57,329 nucleotides of DNA from Thermithiobacillus plumbiphilus. GTDB lineage: Bacteria > Pseudomonadota > Gammaproteobacteria > Acidithiobacillales > Thermithiobacillaceae. Positions 47,613-56,468 of this stretch are shown here, piece by piece. The stretch lies in NCBI RefSeq assembly GCF_038070005.1, contig NZ_JBBPCO010000016.1, forward strand, positions 1 to 57,329. Reading direction: 5' to 3'. Below the pieces are notes generated by a model. That model ran no database searches. It saw only the letters and a list, made by a program, of their open reading frames with translations, and was not told where the DNA came from. A program made the translations under genes and the position numbers. Each line of letters begins with the position of its first letter. The first letter of the stretch is position 1.

Positions 47613-47640
47613 CCCGTCCGCCAGCCAGCGGGCGGGTTTT
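47613..47640 (+). terminator. Terminator or attenuator between speD and speE
   Basis: CCCGTCCGC (47613-47621) / GCGGGCGGG (47628-47636), 9 pairs including one G-U, loop CAGCCA, then TTTT. It begins 17 bases past the speD stop. Confidence 0.65.
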
Positions 47641-47697
47641 CCATTTCAGGACCAGTCAGATCGGCTGAGCCGCCATCCAGACACAGAGGGACACCGC

Positions 47698-48537
47698 ATG
47701 AGCACGGAACTATGGTATTCGGAGCGTTGGGAAGAAGGTCGCTCGGGCATCAGCCTGAAGGTGTTGAACGTCCTGCACCGCGAGCAGAGCCCCTACCAGA
47801 CCATCGAGATCTTCGAAACGGAGAGCTTTGGTACCCTGATGACGCTCGACGGCCTGGTCATGGTGACCGACCGGGACAACTTCGTCTATCACGAGATGAT
47901 GTCCCACCCGGCCCTGTTTTCCCACCCCGATCCCAAGCGCGTGCTCATCATCGGTGGTGGCGACTGCGGCACCCTGCGCGAGGTATTGAAGCACCCCGGC
48001 GTCGAGCACGTGGACATGGTCGAGCTCGATGAGCGCGTCACCCGCGTGGCCGAAATTTACTTCTCCCAACTCTGCGAGTCCAACCAGGACCCGCGCGCCC
48101 ACTTTCATTTCACCGACGGCATTCAGTGGGTGGCCGACGCCAGGGCGGGCAGCTATGACGTGATCATGGTGGATTCCACCGATCCGGTCGGGCCCGCAGC
48201 GGGCCTCTTCGCCACCGAATTCTATCAGAACTGTCTGCGTGCGCTGGGTAATCGGGGCGTGCTCGTCGGCCAGAGCGAGTCACCACTCTTCAATGCCGAC
48301 CTGATCCGCAGTATCCGCGCGCGTATGCGCGAAGCCGGGGCCAGCGACGTCGCCACCATTCATTTCCCGCAGTGCACCTATCCTTCTGGCTGGTGGAGCG
48401 CCACCCTAGCGGGCAAGGGCCTGAATCTGGCCGATTTCCGCGAGCAGGCCGCCCAGGCGAAGGCCTTTCCCACCCGCTATTACAACGCCGCCCTGCATCG
48501 CGGCGCGCTGGCCATGCCGGAGTTCCTGCTCGGCTAG
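47698..48537 (+). CDS. speE: Spermidine synthase (polyamine aminopropyltransferase)
   Basis: A 279-residue enzyme transferring aminopropyl from decarboxylated SAM to putrescine. Features: LMTLDGLVMVTDRDNFVYHE, VLIIGGGDCGTLREVLKHPG, DMVELDERVTRVAE, VIMVDSTDPVGPAAGLF and YPSGWWSATLAG. Full length. Works with SpeD just upstream. Confidence 0.96.
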   Translation: MSTELWYSERWEEGRSGISLKVLNVLHREQSPYQTIEIFETESFGTLMTLDGLVMVTDRDNFVYHEMMSHPALFSHPDPKRVLIIGGGDCGTLREVLKHPGVEHVDMVELDERVTRVAEIYFSQLCESNQDPRAHFHFTDGIQWVADARAGSYDVIMVDSTDPVGPAAGLFATEFYQNCLRALGNRGVLVGQSESPLFNADLIRSIRARMREAGASDVATIHFPQCTYPSGWWSATLAGKGLNLADFREQAAQAKAFPTRYYNAALHRGALAMPEFLLG

Positions 48538-48646
48538 AAAAAAACCGGCCGCTCCCCGGACGGCCCAAGCATGGTTTATAATAACAGCGCGGGTGGTCGG
48601 CGCCGATCAGGAACCGGGCCACCCGCACCGATTCAGGGGAGCAAGC

Positions 48647-49003
48647 ATGCACTGGACCATCATCATTCAATCGTCGCCGGACGCACCGCAAAATCCGGCC
48701 TTCACAGCCCTGCGCCTGGCGGGAGCTGCCGTGGCGGACGGCGAGAAGGTCTGCCTGTTCCTGGTCGAGGGGGCGCTGCAACTGGCGCTGCAGTCCCCCG
48801 ATATCCAGGGTGACGAGCATTTCCAGGCGCAACGCGACATGCTGTTGGAATACATTGAGATCGGCATGAACGTGCAGGCCTGCGGCATGTGTCTGACGCG
48901 CGAATGCAAGAACGAGGGCGATCTGCTGCCCGGCGTGGCCAAGGGCTCGATGAAGACCCTGGTCGCCAGCATTCGTAACTCGGACCGGGTGTTGACGTTC
49001 TGA
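48647..49003 (+). CDS. DsrE/DsrF-like family protein
   Basis: A 118-residue single-domain protein: MHWTIIIQSSPDAPQNPAFT, EKVCLFLVEGALQLAL and the Cys-rich GMNVQACGMCLTRECK (C79, C82, C87, with C36 earlier). DsrE-like proteins carry persulfide sulfur on a conserved Cys or act as small redox/sulfur-relay proteins. AGGGGAG precedes the ATG. TATAAT at 48577-48582 suggests its own promoter without a clear -35. It stands alone, not in a dsr or tus operon, so the exact relay partner is unknown. Confidence 0.75.
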   Translation: MHWTIIIQSSPDAPQNPAFTALRLAGAAVADGEKVCLFLVEGALQLALQSPDIQGDEHFQAQRDMLLEYIEIGMNVQACGMCLTRECKNEGDLLPGVAKGSMKTLVASIRNSDRVLTF

Positions 49004-49108
49004 GCAGATATGCCGGATGCGCGCCCTTGTCCGGTAAACCGTTGCAGGTCCTTTACGTTGCATGGTTAACGGGCGGATTGCCCGGTCGCAACCTGCGGAG
49101 TATCGGCA

Positions 49109-49849
49109 ATGACAGCCTCCAACTTCACGCGTACCCCGGGCATGGCGGAACAGGCCCTGGCGATATTGCCCCCGCTTGCCCTGGCTACCTATCACAACCC
49201 GGTCAGGCCGGCTAACAGGAAGCAGACATACGCCTTGGCTACTCCCGCAAACATGGATGCCTTCTTCAGGCAGGTGGAACACCGGGCCTATCGCATGGTC
49301 TGGTATGCCATCCGGGACGAGGAATCCGCCCGGGACCTGGTGCAGGACAGCATGCTCAAGCTGGTCGAGAAATATAGCGACAAGCCTGCTGAAGAGTGGG
49401 CGCCGCTGTTCTATACCATCCTCAATCGCCGGATGGTGGACTGGCAGCGCCGCCGCAAGGTCGAACGCATTCTGGGGCTGGTCCTGCCCTGGCGGCACAA
49501 CGACGCCGAGGATGAAGAGCCGTTCTATCCCGAAGTGCCCGATCCCGCACCCAATCCGGAAGGCAGGCTATCCGGCCGGCAGACCGCCGTCGCCATCGAC
49601 AGCGCCCTGGCCAGTCTGCCGCCGCGCCAGCGCCAGGCCTTCATCCTGCGCGACTGGGAGGGCCTGTCGGTGAAGGAAACCGCCATCGCCATGCAGTGCT
49701 CCGAAGGGAGCGTCAAGACCCATCATTTCCGCGCACTGGCCAAGCTGCGCACGCTTCTCGCCGGTTTTGCTCCCCGGAACGGCGACGAGGAAGCCGGATC
49801 CTCGTACAATGCCAAACTGGACGGGAGAGAGGAGGATATTCATGATTAG
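49109..49849 (+). CDS. ECF-type RNA polymerase sigma factor
   Basis: Sigma-70 region 2 reads AYRMVWYAIRDEESARDLVQ, DSMLKLVEKY and region 4 LASLPPRQRQAFILRDWEGL, SVKETAIAMQCSEGSVKTHH, a group 4 sigma factor. ATG 49109 has GGAG 8 bases before it and gives 246 residues with an unusual 48-residue N-terminal extension; the ATG at 49253 would give the usual ECF length but lacks a ribosome site. It overlaps the putative anti-sigma gene by 8 bases. Regulon unknown. Confidence 0.88.
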   Translation: MTASNFTRTPGMAEQALAILPPLALATYHNPVRPANRKQTYALATPANMDAFFRQVEHRAYRMVWYAIRDEESARDLVQDSMLKLVEKYSDKPAEEWAPLFYTILNRRMVDWQRRRKVERILGLVLPWRHNDAEDEEPFYPEVPDPAPNPEGRLSGRQTAVAIDSALASLPPRQRQAFILRDWEGLSVKETAIAMQCSEGSVKTHHFRALAKLRTLLAGFAPRNGDEEAGSSYNAKLDGREEDIHD

Positions 49850-50312
49850 CAGCATATCTGAACATCTGGATACCGATCATGATGGCGCACACCCGGACGA
49901 GATCCTGCTCGACCAGTGGCGGGCCGAGATCCTCGATCCATCGCTGTCGCAGCAGGTTGCGGACCATGTCAGGGAATGTCGCCAATGTCAGCAGCAAAGC
50001 AGTCAGGCCTCGCTCTGGGTGAAACACCTGGACAGCCTGCCGCACCCGCATCTGCGCCCGCGCGCTGCGCCTCGCAAGCTGCCCGGCATGGCCCCGGTAT
50101 ATCGCTTCGGCGCGGCACTGGCGACCCTGGTGCTGGTTGCGGGCCTTGGCTGGCAGATGCAGTCGCAGCAGCGGGCCCCGGTCAATGTCGCCATGGATGA
50201 TCAGAAAGCCCTGCAGGATCCCGGCACCCGGGAACTGCTCAGCGATCTCGAATTCTACCGGTGGCTGGCGGAACACCCCGAAGTACTACAGAAGAATCAT
50301 CATGATGCCTGA
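49842..50312 (+). CDS. Putative membrane anti-sigma factor (DUF3619-like)
   Basis: A 156-residue protein. The cytosolic N-terminus holds ADHVRECRQC, an H-x3-C-x2-C motif like zinc-binding anti-sigma domains. One transmembrane helix follows (YRFGAALATLVLVAGLGWQM), then a short periplasmic tail. Position immediately after the sigma gene, with 8 bases of overlap, supports the anti-sigma reading. It overlaps the DUF3106 gene by 11 bases. Confidence 0.7.
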   Translation: MISSISEHLDTDHDGAHPDEILLDQWRAEILDPSLSQQVADHVRECRQCQQQSSQASLWVKHLDSLPHPHLRPRAAPRKLPGMAPVYRFGAALATLVLVAGLGWQMQSQQRAPVNVAMDDQKALQDPGTRELLSDLEFYRWLAEHPEVLQKNHHDA

Positions 50313-50625
50313 CAAGAATGAGATGTTGAACTGGCTTCCCCTGTCTGCCGGCCTGCTTGGCCTGTTGCTCCTGCTGCCGCCGGCTCAGGCTTCCACGCTG
50401 GATCCGGAGTTCGCTGCCCAGGCAGGCACTGCCTTGCAGCTCGCCCGCGGGGGCGATGAGCGCGATCCCGACATGCAGCGCCGCCTGCAGGAATGGCGCG
50501 ACATGCCCGCAGACAAACGGGAGCGCATCAAGGAAAAACGCGAGATGTACGAGCGGCTGGACCCCGCCGAAAAACAGCGCCTGCGTGATGAGTTTCGGGC
50601 AAGGCAGTCGCGGGAAAGGGGTTGA
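50302..50625 (+). CDS. DUF3106-family secreted protein
   Basis: A 107-residue protein with a signal peptide (LSAGLLGLLLLLPPAQAS) and a charged helical domain EWRDMPADKRERIKEKREMY followed by LDPAEKQRLRDEFRARQ. DUF3106 proteins commonly follow an ECF sigma and a DUF3619 gene in beta- and gammaproteobacteria. Two adjacent ATGs (50302, 50305) are possible. Probably the sensor or effector end of the sigma system; role unknown. Confidence 0.75.
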   Translation: MMPDKNEMLNWLPLSAGLLGLLLLLPPAQASTLDPEFAAQAGTALQLARGGDERDPDMQRRLQEWRDMPADKRERIKEKREMYERLDPAEKQRLRDEFRARQSRERG

Positions 50626-50645
50626 GCCAGACCCGGGAGGCAAGC

Positions 50646-51191
50646 ATGGCCGGTGACACACTGGAAAAGCTAAGTCCCCTGCTGTTGCAGGCGGATGCGC
50701 TTGCGGGCCCCGCGGAAACTCACGGGCTGCTTAGCGGCCTGGCGGCGGGCAGGCAATTACCGCCCGTACAGGACTGGCTGGCGCTCGTGATTGGCGACAG
50801 CGCACCTGAAGAACACCCCGCATTGGTGAAACAACTGGCCGGCCTGCTGATACAGATCAGCAAGGATCTGGCCGGTGAAAATGCCCTCTCCTTCCAGCTT
50901 CTGCTACCGCCTGACAGTGCTCCCTTGCAGGACCGGGTCGCGGCACTTTCCGACTGGTGCCGGGGATTCCTGATGGGCCTGCGGCTCAGCGCCCCTGGCA
51001 AGTTACCGGACGATGCCCGGGAGATCCTGCGCGACTTCGAGGCCATCACCCAGGCAGGCTATGATCCAGAGCTTTCCGAGGAAGCCCAGGAGGCCGATTT
51101 TACCGAGCTGGAGGAATTCGTGCGCATGGGTGTGACCTTGATTCACACGGAACTCCACGAGAAGGAAGTCCCGCCACCCGGGACCCACTGA
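50646..51191 (+). CDS. YgfB/UPF0149 (YecA-like) family protein
   Basis: A 181-residue helical cytosolic protein. AETHGLLSGLAAGRQLPPVQ and LSDWCRGFLMGLRLSAPGKL with a C-terminal LEEFVRMGVTLIHTEL are signatures of UPF0149/YgfB. ATG 50646 has GGAGG 6 bases upstream. In Pseudomonas YgfB modulates gene expression, but that is species-specific. apaH follows by one base. Confidence 0.85.
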   Translation: MAGDTLEKLSPLLLQADALAGPAETHGLLSGLAAGRQLPPVQDWLALVIGDSAPEEHPALVKQLAGLLIQISKDLAGENALSFQLLLPPDSAPLQDRVAALSDWCRGFLMGLRLSAPGKLPDDAREILRDFEAITQAGYDPELSEEAQEADFTELEEFVRMGVTLIHTELHEKEVPPPGTH

Positions 51192-51192
51192 A

Positions 51193-52026
51193 ATGGCTGT
51201 TTACGCCTTCGGTGATCTCCAGGGTTGTGCCGCCCCGCTAAACCGCCTGCTGGAAAAAATTGGCTTCGAGCCCGGCCAGGACCGGCTGGTGTTCGCGGGG
51301 GACCTGGTCAACCGCGGGCCGGACAGCGCCGGCACCCTGCGCCGGATCCATGACCTGCGCGAGCACTGTCAATTAGTGCTCGGCAATCACGACATCTATC
51401 TGCTCGCCCGCGCCGCCGGCGTCTTGCCCCCGAAAAAGGACGACACCCTGGAGGCAGTGCTCGCGGATCCGCAGGCCGCTCAGTGGATCGAATGGCTGCG
51501 CCGGCAGGACTGGCTGGCGCGGGTGCCCGGCACGGACTGGCTGGTGGTGCATGCCGGGATTCACCCGGACTGGGACGAGGATACGGCGCTGCAGCAGGCA
51601 GGATACCTGCATGATGCCCTGAGCGGGGACGGCTGGCGGGACTTCCTGCGCATGCTCTGGGCGGCGCCAGCGCCAGAGCGCTGGGAAGATTGCCGCGACG
51701 AGGACATGCGCCAGCGCTTCCGGGCGGCGGTCTTCACCCGGGCCCGCCTAATGACGGCCCAGGACCGTTTTCACTGGCCCTCGGAAGCCCCGGCAGGCAA
51801 GTCCCGGCCCTGGCATCAGCTCTATCTCGCACGTCACCCGCAGGCGCGCATCGTCTGCGGCCACTGGGCAGCCCAGGGGCTCTTGCGTGAGGAGCGCCTG
51901 CTGGCGCTCGACAGTGGCTGCGTCTGGGGCCGGCAACTGACTGCCGCCCAACTGGACAGCGCAACCACGCCCGCCCCCATCTGGCAGGTGGACTGCGCTT
52001 CGGCCGGCTCGCGCGCCCGCTACTGA
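51193..52026 (+). CDS. apaH: Symmetrical bis(5'-nucleosyl)-tetraphosphatase
   Basis: Cleaves Ap4A to two ADP and can remove Np4 RNA caps. A 277-residue calcineurin-like phosphatase: YAFGDLQGCAAPLNRLL, VFAGDLVNRGPDSAGTLRR, LVLGNHDIYLLA and WLVVHAGIHPDW, with the C-terminal IVCGHWAAQG. Full length. It starts one base after the YgfB-like gene and its end overlaps the end of hslO by 7 bases. Confidence 0.95.
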   Translation: MAVYAFGDLQGCAAPLNRLLEKIGFEPGQDRLVFAGDLVNRGPDSAGTLRRIHDLREHCQLVLGNHDIYLLARAAGVLPPKKDDTLEAVLADPQAAQWIEWLRRQDWLARVPGTDWLVVHAGIHPDWDEDTALQQAGYLHDALSGDGWRDFLRMLWAAPAPERWEDCRDEDMRQRFRAAVFTRARLMTAQDRFHWPSEAPAGKSRPWHQLYLARHPQARIVCGHWAAQGLLREERLLALDSGCVWGRQLTAAQLDSATTPAPIWQVDCASAGSRARY

Positions 52027-52910
52027 ACCTGATCGGACCCCAGCAGGCCGGGGTGTTCGCTGGCCAGCAGGGCCGCCACATCCACCTGGTCGAACTGATA
52101 GGGGGCCTGGCAGTATTCGCACAGCACCTCGATCAATCCCTTCTCGCGCAGGATATCCTGCAATTCCGCCTCTCCCAGGCTGCGCAGCATGCCTTCCACC
52201 CGCTCACGCGAGCAATGACAGGCGAAATAAACCGGTTGCGGCGTGAACAGCCGCAGATCATCCTCGTGAAAGAGCCGGTGCAGAATGGTCTTGCTCTCCT
52301 CCCGCAGCAGCTCCTCGTCGCTCAGGGTATCCGCAAGCATGCCGACGCGCACCCAGTCGTCGAAATCGCCCACGGCGTTGGGCAGGCGCTGAAGCAGCAG
52401 GCCCGCCGCCTCTCCCTGCTCGGGATCGGCTCTCAGCCAGAGCCGGGTCGCCAGCTGTTCGGAGCGTTCGAAATACTCCTCGATGCTGCGGGCCAGAGTC
52501 GATTCGAGCTGCACGATGCCCTGATAGCGCTCCATGTCCGGACCGGGGTCGATGGTGATGATGACCAGCCCACCAGGGCAGAGCGCCCGCAGGTCTGGTT
52601 CGGCGGCTTCAAAATGCCGGGCAGACTCCTCATCCCAGCGGGCATAGGCGCGCATGCCGCCCTTTGGATCGCTCTCGCCCACCAGCAGACGCAGGGGGCC
52701 ATCGCTCTGAACCTGGATGATGAGGCTGCCATCGAACTTGATGGTGCTGCCAAGCAGGCTGACCGCGGCCAGCATCTCACCCAGCCAGTACTTGAGCAGG
52801 GGCGGGTAGTCGTGCTGCTTCAGGACTCGCTGGTACACACTGGAGAGCTGGCACAGCTCGCCGCGAATCGGCGTATTTTCGAAGGTGAATCGCTGTCGGT
52901 AATCTGGCAT
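52020..52910 (-). CDS. hslO: Redox-regulated chaperone Hsp33
   Basis: A 296-residue chaperone activated by oxidation. The C-terminal zinc site is formed by C-x-C in FACHCSRERVEGML and C-x2-C in VLCEYCQAPYQF, both intact. N-terminal core: TPIRGELCQLSSVYQRVLKQ and LGSTIKFDGSLIIQVQSDGP. ATG 52910 has GGAGG upstream. Last gene of the leftward mrcB-ttcA-hslO set. Confidence 0.95.
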   Translation of the reverse strand: MPDYRQRFTFENTPIRGELCQLSSVYQRVLKQHDYPPLLKYWLGEMLAAVSLLGSTIKFDGSLIIQVQSDGPLRLLVGESDPKGGMRAYARWDEESARHFEAAEPDLRALCPGGLVIITIDPGPDMERYQGIVQLESTLARSIEEYFERSEQLATRLWLRADPEQGEAAGLLLQRLPNAVGDFDDWVRVGMLADTLSDEELLREESKTILHRLFHEDDLRLFTPQPVYFACHCSRERVEGMLRSLGEAELQDILREKGLIEVLCEYCQAPYQFDQVDVAALLASEHPGLLGSDQVQ

Positions 52911-52932
52911 TACATGGCCTCCTCGATGGGCA

Positions 52933-53727
52933 CTAAGCCTTGGACCGCTGCCCCACCAGGGGATCCCCATCCTGCATCAGCGGCCGCATGGTCCTCAAGA
53001 GGTTTTGAAAGAGTTGGGGCTGATTGGTTTCCTGCATGGCCAGAATCTGCTTCATGCGCGCGCGCTCGGTAGGCTTGGCGAAGCAGGCCGGGCAGTTGTC
53101 CGCAATCACCGGCAGGCCGGCATGCTCGGCGAAGGCGCGGGTCTGGCGCTCGCGTACGTAGACCAGGGGGCGGATCACCCGCAGGTCGCCATCCTTGATG
53201 CGATAGTGCGCCTTCATGGTGCGCAGTTCGCCATTGTGAAAGGCCGACATCATAAAGCTCTCGGCCAGGTCATCCAGATGGTGCGCGAGCACCAGCACAT
53301 TATAGCCTTCGCGACGGGCGCACTCATACAGCGTACCCCGACGCAATCGCGAGCAGAAGCTGCAAAAGGAGGGCTTGTCCATGTGCTGCTCGGCGATCTT
53401 CACGATCGGCTTTTGCATATAGAAATACGGGATGCCGAGCCGGGGTATGTAGTCACGCAAGGGGCCGGGATCGAAATCCTCGCTCTGCGGATCGACGGTC
53501 ACCGCCGCGAGTTCGAAGGGAATCGGCGCGCGCCGCTGGAAATCCAGCAGCACATGCAACAGGGTCAGCGAATCCTTGCCACCCGACACGCCCAGCAGCA
53601 GCCGGTCACCCGGCTCGATCATGTGGTAATGGCGGATGGCCTGACTGGCCAGGCGCGCCAGCCGTAGTGGTGGCCGGTGCCGCAGCCCGGGTTCGGGTAA
53701 ACCGTCAGCGCCTGCCCCTACATGCAT
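52933..53727 (-). CDS. ttcA: tRNA 2-thiocytidine biosynthesis protein TtcA
   Basis: Inserts sulfur into C32 of certain tRNAs. A 264-residue PP-loop ATPase: LLGVSGGKDSLTLLHVLLDF, then KPSFCSFCSRLRRGTLYE (C-x2-C) and DNCPACFAKPTERARMKQIL (C-x2-C), which hold the Fe-S cluster. Its ATG overlaps the mrcB stop by one base (TGATG). Confidence 0.95.
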   Translation of the reverse strand: MHVGAGADGLPEPGLRHRPPLRLARLASQAIRHYHMIEPGDRLLLGVSGGKDSLTLLHVLLDFQRRAPIPFELAAVTVDPQSEDFDPGPLRDYIPRLGIPYFYMQKPIVKIAEQHMDKPSFCSFCSRLRRGTLYECARREGYNVLVLAHHLDDLAESFMMSAFHNGELRTMKAHYRIKDGDLRVIRPLVYVRERQTRAFAEHAGLPVIADNCPACFAKPTERARMKQILAMQETNQPQLFQNLLRTMRPLMQDGDPLVGQRSKA

Positions 53728-56195
53728 CAGAACATGTTCCCCAGACCGCGGATGAGATTCTGGATCGCGTTGCCCATGGGATCGCGGTTCTGGTTCTGGT
53801 CCGGCGCAGGTGCCTGCGGTTCATTGCCGGGGACTCCAGCATCCGCAGGTAGCTGCGATTCCGTGGTGACGATCGGGCAGGGTTCAGCCGGGGGTGGGGC
53901 CGAGCCAGTGATGAAGGGCACGTTCACGTAGTCCGGATGGATGACGCGCACCTCGGGCTGGGCCGGCTGGCCGCCAAACAGGGTGTCAAAGGGATTGAAG
54001 GCAGGCATGACGGTGACCTGCGCTGGCTGCTCCAGACAGTTCGGGCCCGGCTGCAAGCCCGTGGCCGGGTCAATGGGCAGCACCTCGATGCCGGCAGGAC
54101 GGCGCAATGGCTTGGGTCGTACGCGAAGATCCCGGGCCATCCGGCCCCAGATCTGCAGCGCCCCTTCACTGCCACTGAGACCGGCAGGCCGGTTATCGTC
54201 CCGACCGACCCAGACCACGCCCAGCCAGTCCCGGTTGTAACCGGCAAACCAGCTGTCCCGCATGTCATTGGTGGTGCCCGTCTTGCCTGCCAGACCAGCA
54301 CCGACCGGGATGTACTGTGAAGCAGCAGCGCCGGTGCCGACCTGCATCACCCGCTCGAGCGCGGCATTCAGGAGATAGACCGCGCGTGGGTCAACCGCCT
54401 CCACGGTCTTGGCAGGATAGCGTCCCACGAGCTTGCCATCAGCGGTATAGACCGCCTGGATGCTGCGCACCGCCGTGCGATAACCGCCATTGGCAATGGT
54501 CTGGTACATCTGGCCGACCTCCAGGGGCGTCAGGCCATGGGCGCCCAGCAGGAGCGAAGGGGTAGCGGGCATGTTGCGCCGCACCCCCAGGGCCCGCAGG
54601 GTATCGAACACCGCTGGCAGTCCCAGCGCCTGCCCGAGCCGTACGGTCGGCACATTCAAGGAAGTGTAAAGGGCACGTTCGAGCAGCACCGGACCGCGGA
54701 AACGGCGGTCGTAGTTTTCCGGCTTCCAGTCGCCATCGGCCACCTTCCAGACCAGCGGACTGTCATCCAGCACGGTCGCCAGCGTGTACTGGGGCGGGCG
54801 CGAGAGCGCCGTGAGATAGACCGCCGGCTTGATCAGGGAGCCGATGGGCCGCACCGCATCCAGGGCACGATTGAAGCCAGCGTAGTCGGGTTGGCGGTCG
54901 CCGACCAGGGCCAGCACCTCGCCGGTGGCGGGATGGATCACGGCACCCGCCCCCTGCAGGCTGCCTCGTGGCAGACGATGGCGCCGCTCCAGGTCAGGCA
55001 GTCCCTTGGCGATGGCCGCCTCCAGGGTGCGCTGGGTGGGCAGGTCGAGGGTGGTGAAGATGCGCAGGCCGTCAGCGGTCAGGGTATCCTCGTCATAGAC
55101 CTGGCGCAGCTGGCGCCGTACCAGATCGAGGAAGGCAGGTGTCGGTCCCAGGGTCTTGCGGGCCCGCACCACTTCCAGGGAGCCGCGTTTCAGACGTTCG
55201 GCACGCGCGCTGTCGAGATATCCGACCGCCACCAGCTTGTCCAGCACCTCATTGCGCCGCTTGCGGGCATTGCTGGCATTCCGGTAGGGATTGTAGAGAT
55301 TCGGCGCCTGGATCATGCCCGCCAGCAGAGCGGCCTGCTCCAGGTTGATATCCTTTAAACTGACGCCGAAGTAGACCCGGCTGGCCAGGCCGACGCCGTG
55401 AATCGAGCGACTGCCGTCCTGACCGAGATAGATCTCGTTGAGGTAGGCCTCCAGGATCTCATCCTTGGAATAGTGCATCTCCAGCAGCATGGCCATGGCG
55501 GCTTCGCGCAGCTTGCGCCAGAGGCTGCGCTCGCTGCTCAGATAGAGATTTTTCACCAGCTGCTGGGTCAGGGTGCTGCCGCCCTCGACGGTTCGCCCTG
55601 CCTGGGCATTGTGGACGAGAGCCCGCAGGATGCCGCGCAGATCCACGCCATGGTGCTCATAGAAGCGCCGGTCCTCGGTGGCCACGATGGCACTGATCAG
55701 CGACTTCGGCACGTCCTTGAGTTTGACCAGAATGCGATCTTCCTGGATCTTCGGGTAAAAGACCCCGATTTCCTCAGGTTCCAGCCGGACCCGCTCCATG
55801 TTGCCGGCGCTATCAAGTGCCCGTACGCGGCTGATCCGGTCTCCGGCAAAATCCACGCGCAGGGCCTGGGCGGGCTCCCGGATGTCGCCGAAATCAAAGG
55901 CGCGACTGTGGATTTCCAGGGAATGACCGTTGCGACTGTACTGTCCGGGCCGGCCTGGCTCGCTGCTGACCGCCCGGTAGCCGAGGCGCCCGAGCGAGTT
56001 GACCAGTTCATCCTCACTCAGGGGGCGACCACTGAAAAGCTCCAGGGGGCGGGCATAGACGCGGGCGGGCACCTGCCAGCGCTTGCCTTCGAAGCGGCTG
56101 GTCACCTGCTTGTCCAGATAGAGCAGGCTGGCTACTGCGCCGAGCGAAAAAACGAGGCCCAGGATACCCAGAATCACGGCCAGACGCTTGCTCAT
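53727..56195 (-). CDS. mrcB: Bifunctional penicillin-binding protein 1B
   Basis: Peptidoglycan glycosyltransferase/transpeptidase, 822 residues. One N-terminal anchor helix, UB2H-like region about 60-150, glycosyltransferase domain with ATEDRRFYEHHGVD (E174) and EGGSTLTQQLVKNLYLS, transpeptidase with active serine S453 in RPIGSLIKPAVY (SxxK) and AGKTGTTNDMRDSWFAG (KTG). The C-terminal tail after about residue 745 is Pro/Gln-rich, typical for the family. ATG 56195 follows AAAGGAAGT. Confidence 0.95.
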   Translation of the reverse strand: MSKRLAVILGILGLVFSLGAVASLLYLDKQVTSRFEGKRWQVPARVYARPLELFSGRPLSEDELVNSLGRLGYRAVSSEPGRPGQYSRNGHSLEIHSRAFDFGDIREPAQALRVDFAGDRISRVRALDSAGNMERVRLEPEEIGVFYPKIQEDRILVKLKDVPKSLISAIVATEDRRFYEHHGVDLRGILRALVHNAQAGRTVEGGSTLTQQLVKNLYLSSERSLWRKLREAAMAMLLEMHYSKDEILEAYLNEIYLGQDGSRSIHGVGLASRVYFGVSLKDINLEQAALLAGMIQAPNLYNPYRNASNARKRRNEVLDKLVAVGYLDSARAERLKRGSLEVVRARKTLGPTPAFLDLVRRQLRQVYDEDTLTADGLRIFTTLDLPTQRTLEAAIAKGLPDLERRHRLPRGSLQGAGAVIHPATGEVLALVGDRQPDYAGFNRALDAVRPIGSLIKPAVYLTALSRPPQYTLATVLDDSPLVWKVADGDWKPENYDRRFRGPVLLERALYTSLNVPTVRLGQALGLPAVFDTLRALGVRRNMPATPSLLLGAHGLTPLEVGQMYQTIANGGYRTAVRSIQAVYTADGKLVGRYPAKTVEAVDPRAVYLLNAALERVMQVGTGAAASQYIPVGAGLAGKTGTTNDMRDSWFAGYNRDWLGVVWVGRDDNRPAGLSGSEGALQIWGRMARDLRVRPKPLRRPAGIEVLPIDPATGLQPGPNCLEQPAQVTVMPAFNPFDTLFGGQPAQPEVRVIHPDYVNVPFITGSAPPPAEPCPIVTTESQLPADAGVPGNEPQAPAPDQNQNRDPMGNAIQNLIRGLGNMF

Positions 56196-56468
56196 GTACT
56201 TCCTTTACCAAATGCGGATTTTTGCACGCGAAATCCTAAAGCCACCAGGATGGCGTGCCGAACACGGTGTGTTGTTTCTGCCCACTGGCCGGGATCAGGA
56301 ACTGCTCCGGACATGGACCCATCCAGTGATGATCGAAGACCCGCCTCCAAGGCGGACTTATGAAAACATAAAAAACTTTAGTCCTTAACTTTGCAAAGCT
56401 TACTATACTACGTATTGGTATCATGTAACCAGAGACAAGAATTGCTTAACCCCTGAGGAGATTCGTCA

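Noticed and set aside
56196-56468. Promoter for the SCP2-like gene around TTGCAA (56391)
   Set aside because: No -10 hexamer at acceptable spacing; TATACT and TATCAT are 7 and 22 bases away. Hairpin CCGCC/GGCGG at 56341-56355 has no T tail.
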